Assembly (NCBI RefSeq): GCF_904849725.1
Contig: NC_058518.1
Coordinates: forward strand, 414,477,081-414,541,080
DNA: 64,000 nt
Reading direction: 5' to 3'
DNA from: Hordeum vulgare subsp. vulgare
Lineage: Eukaryota; Streptophyta; Magnoliopsida; Poales; Poaceae
The position numbers and the translations under genes were made by a program. Shown here piece after piece: positions 11,416-23,589 of the stretch (the first letter of the stretch is position 1; the number at the start of each line of letters is the position of its first letter). Below the pieces are notes generated by a model. The model had not been told where the DNA came from and searched no databases. It was given only the letters and a program-made list of their open reading frames with translations.

Positions 11416-14400
11416 ATGGGCACTGTGTTCAAGGCTGATTGGCTCTCAACCAAAGTTGACGACGCTTTCCTCAATGATTGCGTGAAGACGGGAAATCTTG
11501 ACTCGAAAGAAGTTATCGGATGGCGATCTGGGTTAGGCGAAGAGATCCCCAACCCAAAGGAAGGGGAAATAGTTGCCTTTGCTGAGCATCTCGAACGGGG
11601 GTTTAAGCCGCCAGGGTCAAAATTCCTCAGAGATGCTATGACCTTTATGAACGTCCGCCTCCAAGACCTGGGCCCCAACTCAATTAGCAACATATGTCAA
11701 TTCCAAGTATTCTGTGAAGCTTACTTGCGGATGGAACCTTCAGTCCCTTTGTTATGGTACTTTTTTCATTTGAATCGCCAGACCGAGTATTCCAATGGTC
11801 CTAGCTTAGAACTTGGAGGTGTCACCGTTCAACGCTGCAGGGACAGCTCATTCCCATCACTCGCCATGCCAAGCCATCCCAAAGGCTGGGGCGAGTCTTG
11901 GTTTTATTGCCAGGAAACTTCTCCTAAGGGTGAAAACAAACTCCTTGGCTATAGGAAGGAACGCCTTCCTACAAACCTTAAACTTCCAGACAAGCTCACT
12001 GAAGAAGAGGAGTTGGATTTTATTCCAGTGCTATCCGAGTTACGATCTCTAACAAATAATGGTCTCACTGGGGTTGATTTGATCCGCTGCTGGGTGGAAT
12101 GGCGCATCCTTCCCTTGAGTCGCCGAGACGGCTTAATGTGTGAGTTTGATGGCACTTTGGACCATCCCCAATGCTACTTCCGCACAACACTCAGAGAGAA
12201 TGATATTGTGACCATCATCAAGAAGTTAACTGGCGAGCCCATGGCCAAGTGTATCCAAATAGGGCTTAAGCCATTCTGCAAGATCAAATCGGCTCCTAAG
12301 GTAAATAACTTAACCCGCCTTTGATTTATTCTTTCCAACTTATTTGAATTCTGATTCGCATAATAAGAATTCCACTTCAGAAAGGCGACCGATTCTGGTC
12401 CAAGAGGCCGAAAAAGATGGCCCTGAAGCAAACCAGGCCGCCTCCAAAAAAGAAAACCAAGAGCAAAAGCAAAGCCGCCATCACTGAACCGTCTGATGTG
12501 GACGGATCCCAAATCGCGACGTATCTTCAGAGGTAAAATTATATCTTCTTTGTCTTGACATCCGTTGCTATAATTTGTGCTTACACCTCTGTATCTCTTA
12601 TGTATAGAATGATGGTAACGAAAGCCAAGAAGACTCCGTAGAGGTAATTTCTATTTCCTCCGACTCATCTTCTCCTCTGCCTAAGTCGGCCAGGCGGGTT
12701 TGTGGGAAAGTTCCCATGTCTCACCCAAATGCTTGTCTCGATCCTAATTTCCTTTTGAAGAAAGTGCAACATGCTTCCTATCGGAAGACTCAGAGCCACT
12801 CTGGAGATTTGGTGTCCGGGTTACCAGCGAAAACTCGTACCAAGAAGTGGCAGAATGAGGTATCCTTTAGCAGCGTCCCCTTTGCTTCCTTTTGGATCAT
12901 ACTTATAACTTGCTCATATTTTGAGGTATTACTTTTGCAGAATTCTCCCCCTTCGTCAGGCGACTCAGTGATGTCAGCCCATCCGCCAATGATCCGCATT
13001 CATGGGTAGGTCCTTATAATACTTACATTTGTCCTGATGATGATGATGTTTGCTTTTCAGCATATCCCCTTCTCTTTTTAGAGCACAAGCAAAGAAAAGG
13101 AAAACTGGTGCATCAACTTCCACTACGGCTCCAGAACCTAAAGAAAAACCAGCGCCGACTCAGGCTAACCCGGCAAAGGATAAACCTGATGACCAAGCGG
13201 ACCTCCCAAGTTCTCCCAAGGAAGGCACGGAAACGCCCAACCCGCCGAGTCCGTTGAAAACGGTAGAAGATCCGGATGTTGTAATCATCACTGGTACTGG
13301 CTTCTCTAAGCCGGCTTCGGCAGTCTTGTCGAAGCATGTATCAACATCAACCCAGCCTTCTACTGGACATGAAATTTCCTAGGCCAAACTGTCCCAGTAT
13401 GAGAATCTTGAATTTAAAGAGCTCTGCTCCGGCTTCGCAAGTCGTCTGGAGACAAGTTATGAAATGGAGAAGAATCTGCTCCTTATGATAAAGAATAGAC
13501 ATGAGGTACGCCTTAATGCATACCCTCCTTATTAGCCCCCAAGGGCCGGGTCATCTATTGAAAGATGAGACGGGTCTTGATATTAGAAAAACCTTTCGAC
13601 CTATAACCCCCAAGGGCCGGGTCATCTGTTGAAAGATGAGCCAGGTCTTGAAATTAGAAAAAACTTTCGACCTGTAACCCCCAAGGGCCGGGTCATCTGT
13701 TGAAAGATGAGCCGGGTCTTGATATTAGAAAAACCTTTCGACCTATAACCCCCAAGGGCCGGGTCATCTGTTGAAAGATGAGTCGGGTCTTGAAATTAGA
13801 AAAAACTTTCGACCTGTAACCCCTAAGGGCCGGGTCATCTGTTGAAAGATGAGCCAGGTCTTGATATTAGAAAAACCTTTCGACGTGTAACCCCCAAGGG
13901 CCATCTCATCTGTTGAAAGATGAGACGGGACTTGATGTTGTATAATTTTATCTAAAAAATTATACATGAGCCCCCAAGTGTCAGAGATGTTGCTTGCAAT
14001 AATTCCGAGACTTGCCCCTTGATAATATACTTGACAGGAATCTCTTGCCCAAGCTGAGTCGACGTTGGGCGACTTAAAGAAAAGTTTAGCCGACCAGCAA
14101 GATGCGCGGGCTAAATCAGAAGAAAAATATCAAGTGATCTTATCTGAAATGGAGAAGCTGAAGGCCGCCCACAAGAAGGCTCAAGCTGATCAAGCCGCCG
14201 CGCTAAAGCGAGCGGAAAAGGCTGAAGCAAAACTAGAAACCATGCAACAAGAGCTGGCCGGCTTAAAGCAACATATCTCCAACATGGCACTGACTATCTT
14301 TGGTAAGAAGCAAACCCCGATCTTGTAGTTTGTAAAAAAAACTTAGTATGAAGAAGCTACTGACCATCATTATCCCTTATATAGGTCCGAGAGCCGCCAA

Positions 14401-14977
14401 CCTTCAGGATGACTGTATCTTGAGGTTAAAGGCGATTTACACATTGACAGAGCAACTGTATACCGGAAGCATGCTGACCGTGAAGGAAGTGATGGGCACC
14501 AAGGAACCCATAACATCAATCAAAAAGATGCTTGGCTGCTTATCTACCCTTCCACCTCAGATAGGTGAGCTAATCCGGTCAGCCACCCGGAAAGGGGTGC
14601 TGACTACATTGAGTCGGTGTTTAGCGTATGCTCTAGAGCTAAAACCTGAAGAAGTAGCAGCAGGCTTTCCCCAGCTCAAGGACGACGGGTCAGAATTTAC
14701 TCAAGATGATTATCAGCGTGTTGTCAAAGAATCACGCTCGGCGGCGACTCAGCTTGCAGCAAGCTTGGATTTGTCAAAGTATCAAGCTGCTTATGATGAC
14801 AAGAACAAGAAAATAAATCTGCCAACCTTTGTGACAACCAGCTTGACTCCTCGTCGGCCCAAGAACCCTTTTGATTTGGAGGCAGATCTCTCGACATTTT
14901 TGAATGACGAAGATGAATTCGCTGCCCTATCCAAGTGCAATTTGGTGTTAGGCGACTTACAACTTGAAGTTGGCTAG
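11416..14977 (+). pseudogene. Spliced antisense gene of B with Transposase_28-like domain
   Basis: This multi-exon gene lies opposite to B's gag-pol. Exon 11416-12300 encodes the conserved domain annotated in plants as putative gypsy-type transposon (Pfam Transposase_28): ISNICQFQVFCEAYLRMEPS, LLWYFFHLNRQ, GWGESWFYCQE. It ends in AAG|GTAAAT. Later exons, about 12381-12532, 12608-12857, 12941-13004, 13081-13506 (basic and proline-rich), 14038-14300 (alanine/lysine coiled coil, EKLKAAHKKAQADQAAALKR) and 14385-14974, are bounded by GT and AG. TAG at 13381-13383 and a phase mismatch near 12532/12608 suggest decay. Comparable antisense genes occur in Grande and RIRE2; their role is unknown. Exon borders are approximate. 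Confidence 0.65.
13537..13960 (+). repeat. 71-bp minisatellite, six copies, in an intron of the antisense gene
   Basis: The unit starts CCCCCAAGGGCCGGGTCATC and recurs with AAGGG at 13541, 13612, 13683, 13754, 13825 and 13896, exactly 71 bp apart. Each unit carries the small inverted repeat TCATCT-GTTGAA-AGATGA. Units differ by a few substitutions, and the last is the most diverged. Confidence 0.9.
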
Positions 14978-16109
14978 AGCTGAAAGCAAGCTGACCCCGG
15001 GGCACCAGCAGAATAGATCTTCAGTGAATTGTCCATCCGAGCCATGTAATAGGTTATTGTAGAAAACAATCCTGTTCTGCGATTTTTTAAAACCCTTGTG
15101 TCGCCCTCAGGGCGCCTTATGATGCTTGACCCGCCATGTCAGTAGAGATTTTGATCATCAACCTATTGGGCTAAAAACATACATCAAACCACCTCAGTGA
15201 GTAATGGATGATAATAAATGATAACCGATTCAAGATGTTCCGACGAATTATGTGCAGAAAAACCTGGTTCAAAAAAGATCCGGCGAGTCGTAATAATTTG
15301 CGAAACCTTGTGGAAGTGCCAGGAAGGTGAAAGTAAGAATTTCGTCGGCTCGGTCAAGTCGCGACAGGATAGGACGAGTTAGATAAACTCAAGTGCTACC
15401 CGAGGGAGACTTTTTGTGTAAAAAAGCTCAAGTATTTAGACCGGCTGATCAGGCACGAGTCAAGCTTCAGTGAAGCAGGTTCAGTGAACCAATGGTTTTT
15501 CTATTCTCCATGTGAGGCGTTAGCCGGTACCATGCATGTTTTAACCAAGGCGAATTCAGGGTCCATAAAGCGGAGTAACTCGCCAAGAGTTCATGGGTCC
15601 ATATGGCGATTCGGCCAACACACAGTCCAGGATAACCATTTGTAATGCGGTAATTTTTCGCAAGCCAAATGGGTAGGAAGGCTGATCTCAGTGAGAGGAA
15701 TCCCTAAGTGACCTATGATTAAGGGAAAAGACCGGTCATAGGATTGTAGAAGCATATACGCTCTTACCACAAAACGACTTGGGAGCAAATAGCCCGCAAG
15801 TAAGCCGGCCTAATCCAGAAAATCATATAAGGCGCCCATGTTTGGATCGCGCGCTTGTAGCGACTTGATCCTCTTTGGCTTATCGATACCCAGTGTTGTA
15901 ATAAGCGCGGCATGGCGACCAATGCTCTCTGGTATGGATAGCGTCCATGCTTGGGCAACTTGTCAAAGAGTAATAAAAATCCATGCTTTCAATCAGATGA
16001 AGTAGCAGGAAAGCCCCAGAATTCATGGGCATCAACTTTATTGCTTTATAAAAATTAAAGACTTACAATTTTCAAGAGAAGAAAAAACGGAGCCTATAGC
16101 TCAAGTTTA
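14978..16109 (-). other. Element B 3' noncoding region between integrase and the antisense gene
   Basis: No coding frame is convincing here. It would be 3' untranslated for both the gag-pol RNA and the antisense transcript. Polyadenylation signals are not obvious; the AT-rich stretch at 16035-16080 is a candidate for the minus-strand transcript. Confidence 0.4.
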
Positions 16110-17296
16110 CTAAGGCCGCAAGTGGGCTATGTTCCAGGGGCGAGTTGACTCAGCCTCCGTGGTTGGCCGATCAAGCCGAAGATCCACCAGATAGTATGAC
16201 CCGTTGCGAAGGCTTTTGCTGACGACAAACGGGCCTTCCCATGGGGGTGATAACTTATGCATGCCAGTGCGATCTTGGATCAATCGGAGTACTAAGTCGC
16301 CCTCCTGAAAAGTTTGGCTCTTGACCCGGAGGCTATGGTAACGCCGCAAGTCCTGCTGATAAATAGCCGATCGGGCGGCAGCCAAGTCTCGTGCTTCCTC
16401 CAAAGCGTCCAAAAAATCCTGACGTGCCAACTCGTTGTCCTGTTCCACATAAGCACCAACTCTGGGAAAGTCATGCCTAATGTCACTGGGAAGAACGGCT
16501 TATGCTCCGTATACCAGGAAAAGAAGGAGTAAAGGCCGTAGAACGGTTTGGGGTGGTTCGGATGCTCCATAATACTGAAGGCAACTCCTCAACCCAACAC
16601 CCTGGGGTGCGCTCCAGGGGAACCATAAGTCGGGGCTTGATTCCTCGCAACACTTCCTGATTCGCCCGTTCCGCTTGCCCATTAGATTGCGGATGAGCGA
16701 CCGCATATACATCAAGCCGAATATGCTCACGGTGGCAAAACTCCTGCATCGCTCCTTGTGATAGATTGGTACCATTATCAGTGATAATGTTGTATGGATA
16801 TCCGAACCGGAAGATTAGTTTTTTCAAAAATTTGACTGTTGTCCGCATGAGCCATCAACCAAAATAATCCATGACGGAATGCCTTTGAGACCAGGGAACG
16901 TGACCCGGCATGATGCCCACAATCTCCGGCATGGATGTCGTTCAGAATTACGCACCCTTCTTCGGAAGAAATGCATCGTCGGAATACTCCAGAAGTGCTT
17001 CGCTTATACTATTCGCCGTTGATGATGACCATGGATTTGCTCCGACGAACAATTTGGCGAGCCAACACCTCATCCGAAGGTAACTCGCCTCGTGCAAGGT
17101 ATGCCAAATAAGGAAGAACCCAATCCGGCGTAACGCGGAGAGCCGCCACAAACTGGGACTCAGGGTCTGGTATCGCCAACTCCACTTCAGAGGGCAACCT
17201 CAGGGAAGGATTATGCAAAATATCCAGAAAAACATTGGGAGGAACTGGCTTACGTTGCGAGCAGAGACGTGAAAGGGCATCAGCTACTTCGTTAAG
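16110..17296 (-). pseudogene. pol: Element B integrase with internal deletion
   Basis: Integrase follows the RT/RNase H frame. The zinc-finger start (ILNDIHAGDCGHHAGSRSLV, about 16880-16965) is joined at about 16850 directly to TTVKFLKKLIFRFGYPYN. The expected intervening segment, with the end of the zinc finger and the first catalytic aspartate, is gone. The second aspartate (IITDNGTN) and the glutamate (NGQAERANQE) remain with 35 residues between them. A frameshift and a TAA follow near 16500-16540, then the C-terminal part (LVLRLIQDRTGMHKLSPPW, 16110-16448). TAG interrupts INGE near 17009. It is non-functional. Confidence 0.82.
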
Positions 17297-19003
17297 TCAC
17301 CGGTCGATATGATCAACTTGATATCCATGGAAATGACCCGCCACATCAGGCAGAGCCCTTGTGTAAGCCGCCATCAGGGGGTCCCGAGAGTCCCAAGTAC
17401 CTGAAACTTGTTGAGCCACCAAATCAGAATCGCCAAGACATCTGACACGCGTGAGGTTCATCTCCTTGGCGAGTCGCAAACCATGAAGCAAGGCTTCATA
17501 CACTACAGCGTTGTTGGTGCATGGGAACATGAGTCGGAGAACATAACAGAACTTGTGTCCCTGGGGTGAAATCAACACCACGCCAGCCCCCGAGCTTTCC
17601 AATTGCCTAGACCCATCGAAGTAAATAGTCCAGTACGTGAGGTTAGGCTTGTCTTCCGGAATCTGCAATTTGGTCCAATCATTGACGAAGTCGACCAATG
17701 CCTGGGATTTGATGGTCGTACGAGGGGTGTACCGCACGTGGTGCGGCCCAAGTTCAATTGCCCATTTGGCGATTCGCCCCGTTGCTTCTCGGTTCTGGAT
17801 GATGTCCCCAAGAGGAGCGGAGCTAACCATCGTGATGGGATGCTCTTGGAAATAGTGTTTGAGCTTCCGACTCGCCATAAAGACCCCATAGACCAGCTTC
17901 TGCCAGTGCGGGTAATGTTGTTTGGAGAGGGTTAACACCTCGCTAATGAAGTACACCGGGCGTTGTACCGGATATTCCTTTCCTTCTTCCTTCCGTTCGA
18001 CAACTACTGCCATGCTCAACGCCTTGGAGTTCGCCGCAATGTACAGAAGCATAGGTTCCTTTTCAGTCGGGGCGGCCAAAACTGGCGGGTTAACCAGCTG
18101 CTGCTTTAGGGCTTCAAAAGCTTCATTGGCCTCGTCTGTCCAAACAAAACGATTAGATTTCTTAAGCAACTGATAGAGGGGAATAGCTTTCTCCCCCAAG
18201 CGGCTTATAAAGTGACTTAAAGCCGCGATACGACCCGCCATGCTTTGAACTTGATTGATATTCGCTGGTTTCCCAAGCGAAGTAATTTCCTCAATTTTCT
18301 CCGGGTTGGCCTCAATGCCACGTTCGGACACAAAGAAACCCAACAATTTTCCCGCGGGAATGCCAAAGACACATTTGGTAGGATTAAGCTTCATCTGATA
18401 TACCCACAGGTTGTCAAAAGTTTCCTTTAGATCTTCCAAGAGCATCTCCCTCCTACGAGTTTTAACCACAATGTCATAAATGTAAGCGTGGACGTTGTGT
18501 CCGATATGGCGACGGAGACAGTTTTGGATGCAGCGCTGGTAAGTCACCCCGGCGCTCTTGAGCCCGAACAGCATGGACACATAACAAAAAGCCCCAAATG
18601 GGGTTATGAAAGCTATCTTCTCCTGATCTTCCACATCCATCTTGATTTGGTGATATCCGGAATAGGCGTCCAGGAAACACAGCCGCTCGCAGCCCGCTAC
18701 TGAATCAATGATTTGATCAATGTGGGGAAGGGCGAAAGGGTCCTTTGGACAAGATCTGTTAAGGTCGGTGTAGTCAATGCACATGCGGAAGGTGCCGTTC
18801 TTCTTGAGCACCAGGACCGGGTTAGCCAACCACTTGGGGTGGAAGACCTCTACGATGAATCCGGCGGCCAAAAGACGGGCGACTTCTTCCCCGATTGCCT
18901 TGCGTCGTTCCTCATTGAACCTGCGAAGATATTGCTGAATCGGCTTTGCTTTAGGGTCAACATTAATATGGTGCTCAGCGAATTCTCTCGATACACCAGG
19001 CAT
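17297..19003 (-). pseudogene. pol: Element B reverse transcriptase and double RNase H
   Basis: A 568-codon frame spans RT (residues about 30-200: VLVLKKNGTFRMCIDYTDLN, FLDAYSGYHQI, FGLKSAGVTYQR), connection, a degenerate Gypsy RNase H (about 290-420) and a second, archaeal/plant-like RNase H (about 455-568: WTIYFDGSRQLESSGAGVV, VYEALLHGLRLA, GDSDLVAQQV). The RT active site at residues 174-177 reads YIYD where the family has YVDD or YIDD: the first catalytic aspartate is tyrosine. The frame ends at a TGA where CGA is expected (HIDR then LNEVADALS), so the polyprotein continued. The enzyme should be inactive. Confidence 0.88.
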
Positions 19004-19066
19004 GTGAGAAGGTTTCCATGCGAAGATGTCCCGATTCTCACGGATGAATTCGATGAGCGCGCGTTA

Positions 19067-19981
19067 CTATTTGGGATCGAGACCCGCCCGATAGTAAACT
19101 GCTTGGATGAGTCGCCAGGAACGAAATCCACCATCTTTGTCATCCGTTGGTTTGAACTTGAGGGGCGGCTCAACATCTGTTGTTGGCTTCTTGAGGGGTG
19201 ACATATCTGCCGGATCAACATTGGCTTGGTGATACTTGAGCTCTTCTGCAACACAAGCGACCTCTGCGTAAGCCGCATCTCCTTCCTCACACTCTCTTGC
19301 TATCCTCCTGTCACCATCAACCGTGATGGGTCCCTTAGGACCAGGCATCTTGAGTTTAAGGTAAACATAGCAGGGGCGAGCCATGAAACGGGTGTAAGCC
19401 GGTCGCCCAAACAATGCATGATAAGGGCTCTTTAACTTGACCACCTCAAATATAAGTGACTCGCTCCTGTAATTGGATGTTGTTCCAAAAGCCACCGTGA
19501 GTTTAACCTGGCCAATTGGGTATGCCGACTTACCTGGGACGATACCATGGAATACCGTGGTTGACGACATTAGGTCTTTCCCCAACAGGTTCATCCTTCG
19601 AAAGGTGTCGAAGTATAATATGTTGATGTTGCTGCCACCATCCATAAGCACCTTCGAGAGGGTATATCCTCTGACTTGGGGAGCCACGACCAATGCTAAG
19701 TCGCCGGGGTTGTCAAATCTCGGCGGGTGATCCTCCCTACTCCACGAGATAGTCTGCTCGGACCAGTGGAGGTACCTGGGGAGCGCCGGCTCAGATACAC
19801 TGTACGTTCGGTGCTTCACCTTCTTATCTCGCTTGCAGTCATTGGTGGGCGACGAATTCCATGGACCCTTCCTGCTGCCTCCTCTTGCCGTTCCCCCCAT
19901 GATTATGGTGGGCGCGTCCCTGAAGTCGGGTGTGATTTTTGGATGACTCGCCCTTCCTCGGCGAGTTGGCTTTGCTACCAT
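19067..19981 (-). pseudogene. Element B aspartic protease region
   Basis: The frame holds a retropepsin-like segment: KVLMDGGSNINILY with the D-G-G-S form of the active site common in Tat-type elements, followed by ALFGRPAYTRFMA. The upstream part is basic (KRDKKVKHR) and may be the Gag C-terminus. The frame closes at 19067, and the link to RT (ENREFAEHHIN region) is in another frame, so at least one frameshift lies near 19010-19070. Confidence 0.7.
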
Positions 19982-20119
19982 CCTCTCCTGGATCTTTAGT
20001 ATCGTCCGCTTCGGCGTACCTAGTGAGGGTGTCCATCAGTTCTCCCATATCCTGGACCTTTCGCTTGAGTCGCCCCAGCTTCTGCACCAAGGGCTCATAG
20101 TGGCAGTTTTGCTCCAAGA

Positions 20120-21486
20120 TCAACACGCCTGAGCCGCCGTGGTGCCATCCGACGAGTCGATGATTTCTGCGATCCGCCGCATCCAGTGGTGTGCCGACTC
20201 ATCGGGGTGCTGAACGCAATGCTGTAAATCGACTATCGTCATCGGGCGCTTGCAAGTTCCCCGGAAATTTTTGATGAAACGCTCTTTCAGTTCAGCCCAA
20301 GTCTGGATGGAGTTGGGTGGCAGGTTTTTCAACCAAGTGTGCGTCGTTCCTTCGAGCATCATTGTGAAGTACCTGGCACAAACCGCTTCATTTACATCGA
20401 GCATGTCCATGGCGATTTCGTAACTCTCAACCCATGACGCCGGCTCAAGGTCCGGGGTGTAATTGGGCACCTTCCTTGGTCCTTTAAAATCTTTCGCCAT
20501 CCGCTCATTGCGAAGGGCGGGGGCCAAGCATGGCACCCCTACTTGCCTGCCGCCTCCAATAAGTGGTGTTGGGCCGGTTTGCATGTCCGGGTGATCCCGG
20601 CCCGGCGGGTCCCAATGGTCAGGCGGGTTAACCTGAGGCAGGTGTCGCGGTCCGCTGGTTATGGCGGGTTGGTCCTCTGGCCGGCTTCTGGTGCGGCTTG
20701 CTTGGGGGTGGAGTGTAGCCGATTGAGGCTGTGCGAGAACTGTGCGTTTTGAACCACCGCCGTCTTCAACATCTAAATGGCGTTCCTTGCTTCTATTTCG
20801 GCCAGAGTGTTGCCGTAAATCAGAAGGGATTCTAAATGGCGAGTTGCGGCGAGCACGTTGTCCACGGGGTTGGAAAAGTGGCCCTGAGGTGTCTGGAAAC
20901 GGGGGACACGATCAACTGATGGCTGAAGCGGCGGGTTTGGCGGCTAACCCGGCCCTCCCCTTGGGGCATTTCCTGCCCCGGGGGTGCGTAGAGTGTTGAA
21001 AAGGCGGGTAGGGTTGAGATCAGGGGGTAAGCGCCCCTGGTGCCTCCTCTGATGAACATCGTCGGATCCGCGCTGATGCCTCTCGAGTCACTAGTTTTCG
21101 GTGTTCAAGCAGGCTGTCTCAGCGGTGATCTGAGCTTGCCGGGTCTCGATCCTCGCGGCTTCTGCTTCAGCATCTCGCTGAGCCTTTGCCACCTCATCTC
21201 TTAGCTTTGCCAACTCGGCATTTATCGTGCCCTGGTTTTCTGCTGTTACACGGGTAGCCATGATCCTTGTTATCTCCGCTGTCAAGTCCACCAAGATCGC
21301 AGCTGGGCTCTTGGATGTTTCGCCAGTCCCGTCGTTGCCTGCAGGCTTTTGCTGGGGCTGAGTCGCCCCCGCCATGTACACGGTGATCTGACGGCGGGTC
21401 CAGTCGAGGACCTCGGGATCCATTGCCAGTGACAGGTCTCCAAGGCAGCCCCCGTGTAGTGACTGAATTGAATCTGTGTCGCCCAT
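20120..21486 (-). pseudogene. gag: Element B gag
   Basis: The minus-strand Gag has an N-terminal alanine/glutamate-rich helical part (ELAKLRDEVAKAQRDAEAEA, at 21100-21230) and a retrotransposon gag core (RYFTMMLEGTTHTWLKNLP, ELKERFIKNFRGTCKRP) at 20120-20584. The stretch between them (about 20590-21090) is not open in one frame, so the gene is interrupted. A further open stretch at 21535-21957, between primer site and gag, may be leader-coded N-terminus or noncoding. Confidence 0.75.
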
Positions 21487-21862
21487 GGATGATTCATCTT
21501 CAGTGTTGACCGGTGTAGTCTCCCGAGTCGCCGATCACTGTATTTCATCAGATCCCTGTGTGAAGCCAACAAAGACCGGGCGGGTTAGGTTTGGCATCGC
21601 AACAGGGCGGACATACCTGGCCGGCTCAACGATGTCGGTGGAGATGTCCGGCTCAGGCGCAGGCGATCCAACCAGGCCGACAAAGATGTTGATCTTGCCG
21701 AAGGGGACTCTGTAGCCGGATTCAATTGAATCGGCCTCGGACCCCCACAACAAGTTGTTGATGTAGTACTTTCCGCGGAGGCTCCGTGTCATGATCCCAA
21801 CCGCGTAGCTCCCTGACCCTGGTAGGGCTCCCTTTGAGAACTCAACTCCGCCGTGCGTAGGC

Positions 21863-21879
21863 CCCATGGTGGGCGCCAA
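21863..21879 (-). other. Element B primer-binding site
   Basis: On the minus strand TGGCGCCCACCATGGGG starts one base inside the 5' LTR border. It resembles primer sites of grass Gypsy elements, possibly for tRNA-Lys with mismatches; the tRNA is a guess. It fixes the orientation of B. Confidence 0.6.
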
Positions 21880-21880
21880 C

Positions 21881-22388
21881 TGTCGTGGTTTTGTCACGGC
21901 AGATGTCCTCGTGAAAGGACTTAGTGTTGGAGCCATCGCACCTTGGTGGTGACTCAAAGGGATTGAACGGGAACGAGATATAGGTTTACCCAGGTTTGGC
22001 CCCTCGTGAGGAGGTAAAGGCCTACGTCCTGCTTTGTGTTGTATTGATGATGTTTCGATTACAAGGAGGGCGTAACTTGCCTAACCTAGCTCTCGATGAT
22101 TTCTCACCTGTCCTCTCCTTCCCTGGGACTCGCCTTTATATACAGGTCGAGCCCTTAGGGTTTACAAGAGTCCTTGCTTTTACACAAGTCGTGATTCTTT
22201 CTATCTCTAAGTCGCCATCTTTCCAAGACTTGGAGATCTTCTCAATGATGGATTCTTCCCAGAGATCTTGAACCACCATCTGGCTCCTGGCCTCATTGGG
22301 CCAAAGCTTGAATCGCCAAAGGATGAGTCGCCAGCTTGGTGACCCGACCCAACTAGGGCGGGTTACTCAATAGATAATATCCCCAACA
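21881..22388 (-). repeat. Element B 5' LTR (right copy)
   Basis: 508 bp, starting TGTCGTGG and ending CCCCAACA, followed by CCATG. About 28 substitutions and one indel separate it from the left copy. A TTTATATACAGG segment is present in both copies; on the minus strand it would read CCTGTATATAAA, a plausible TATA box. Confidence 0.9.
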
Positions 22389-23580
22389 CCATGCGGGAGA
22401 TAGAACTGCACATAAGGTATTGCAATCAGGTTTCTATTTGCCCACTCTCTTCAAGGATGCCCGTATGTTTGTCTTGTCTTGTGACGAATGTCAAAGAATA
22501 GGTAATATTAGCAAATGTCAGGAAATGCCTATGAACTATTCACTTTTCATTGAACCATTTGATGTTTGGGGCTTTGATTATATGGGACCTTTTCCAAAAT
22601 CCAACGGGTATACTCATATCCTAGTTGTTGTTGATTGCGTCACTAGGTGGGTAGAAGCTATCCCCACTAGTAGTGCTCATCACAACACCTCTATCAGGAT
22701 GCTAAAAGAAGTTATTTTCCCTAGATTTGGAGTCCCTAGATATCTAATGATCGACGGTGGTTCACACTTCATTCATGGTGCTTTCCGTAAAACGCTTGCT
22801 AAGTACGATGTCAACCATAGAATTGCGTCTCCCTATCACCCTGAGTCGAGTGGTCAAGTAGAGCTAAGTAATAGAGAGATTAAACTGATTCTGCAAAAGA
22901 CTGTCAATAGGTCTAGAAAGAATTGGTCTAAGAAGCTCGATGATGCACTGTGGGCTTATAGAACTGCCTATAAGAATCCCATGGGCATGTCTCCGTACAA
23001 AATGGTGTACGGTAAAGCATGTCATTTACCTCTTGAGATAGAGCATAAAGATTATTGGGCAATCAAAGAGGTCAACTTTGATTTCAAACTTGCCGGTGAG
23101 AAGAGGTTACTTGATATTAGCTCGCTTGATGAGTGGAGAACTCAGGCATATGAGAATGCCAAGTTGTTCAAAGAGAAGGATAAGAGGTGGCATGATAAGA
23201 GGATGCAAAAGCGTGAGTTCAATGGAGGTGATTATGTCTTGCTATATAACTCTCGTTTAAGATTCTTTGCAGGCAAGCTTCTCTCTAAATGGGAAGGTCC
23301 CTATGTTGTTGAGGAAGTATATCGTTCCGGTGCTATCAAGATCAACAACATGGAAGGTAATTGTCCGAGAGTGGTAAATGGGCACAGAATCAAGCATTAT
23401 ATCTCAGGTACTCCCATAAATGTTGAAAGCAATATTATCAATATCATAACTCTGGAAGAATACCTAAGGGATATTTATCAGCCTATTTCAGACTCCGAAA
23501 ACGAAGAGCTATGTGATTCGGTAAGAAAACAGAGACCAAACTTTTCCAATAGGAATTTTTCTCTGTTTTGGAATATTTGA
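22389..23580 (+). CDS. pol: Element A integrase, C-terminal part
   Basis: An open frame of 386 codons from 22420 follows B's right target duplication (22389-22393). It contains the zinc-finger end (CDECQRIGNISKC), the rve catalytic core with D at 22576-22578 (GFDYMGPF), D at 22753-22755 (IDGGSHF) and E at 22861-22863 (GQVELSNRE), which gives a D,D(35)E spacing, and a C-terminal SH3-like part (KWEGPYVVEEVYRSGAIKI). The core residues are all intact. It is not an independent gene: its N-terminus lies 12.5 kb to the left across B. The enzyme would join element cDNA to host DNA. Confidence 0.88.
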
Positions 23581-23589
23581 AAAAATACA

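Larger units (their letters stand above)
9900..22388 (-). mobile_element. Element B: Tat-like Gypsy retrotransposon inserted in A's integrase
   Basis: The 12,489-bp element has LTRs at 9900-10408 and 21881-22388 and a perfect 5-bp target duplication CCATG (9895-9899, 22389-22393). Its gag-pol reads on the minus strand: gag near 20.1-21.5 kb, protease, RT, two RNase H-like segments, then integrase near 16.1-17.3 kb. The remaining 5.5 kb holds a spliced gene on the opposite strand. The extra RNase H and the antisense gene are traits of the Tat lineage (RIRE2/Grande-like), to which I assign it by inference. LTR divergence is about 28 differences in 508 bp. Confidence 0.9.

Noticed and set aside
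13537..13960. CRISPR-like array
   Set aside because: Whole 71-bp units repeat in tandem without unique spacers, in a plant retrotransposon intron.
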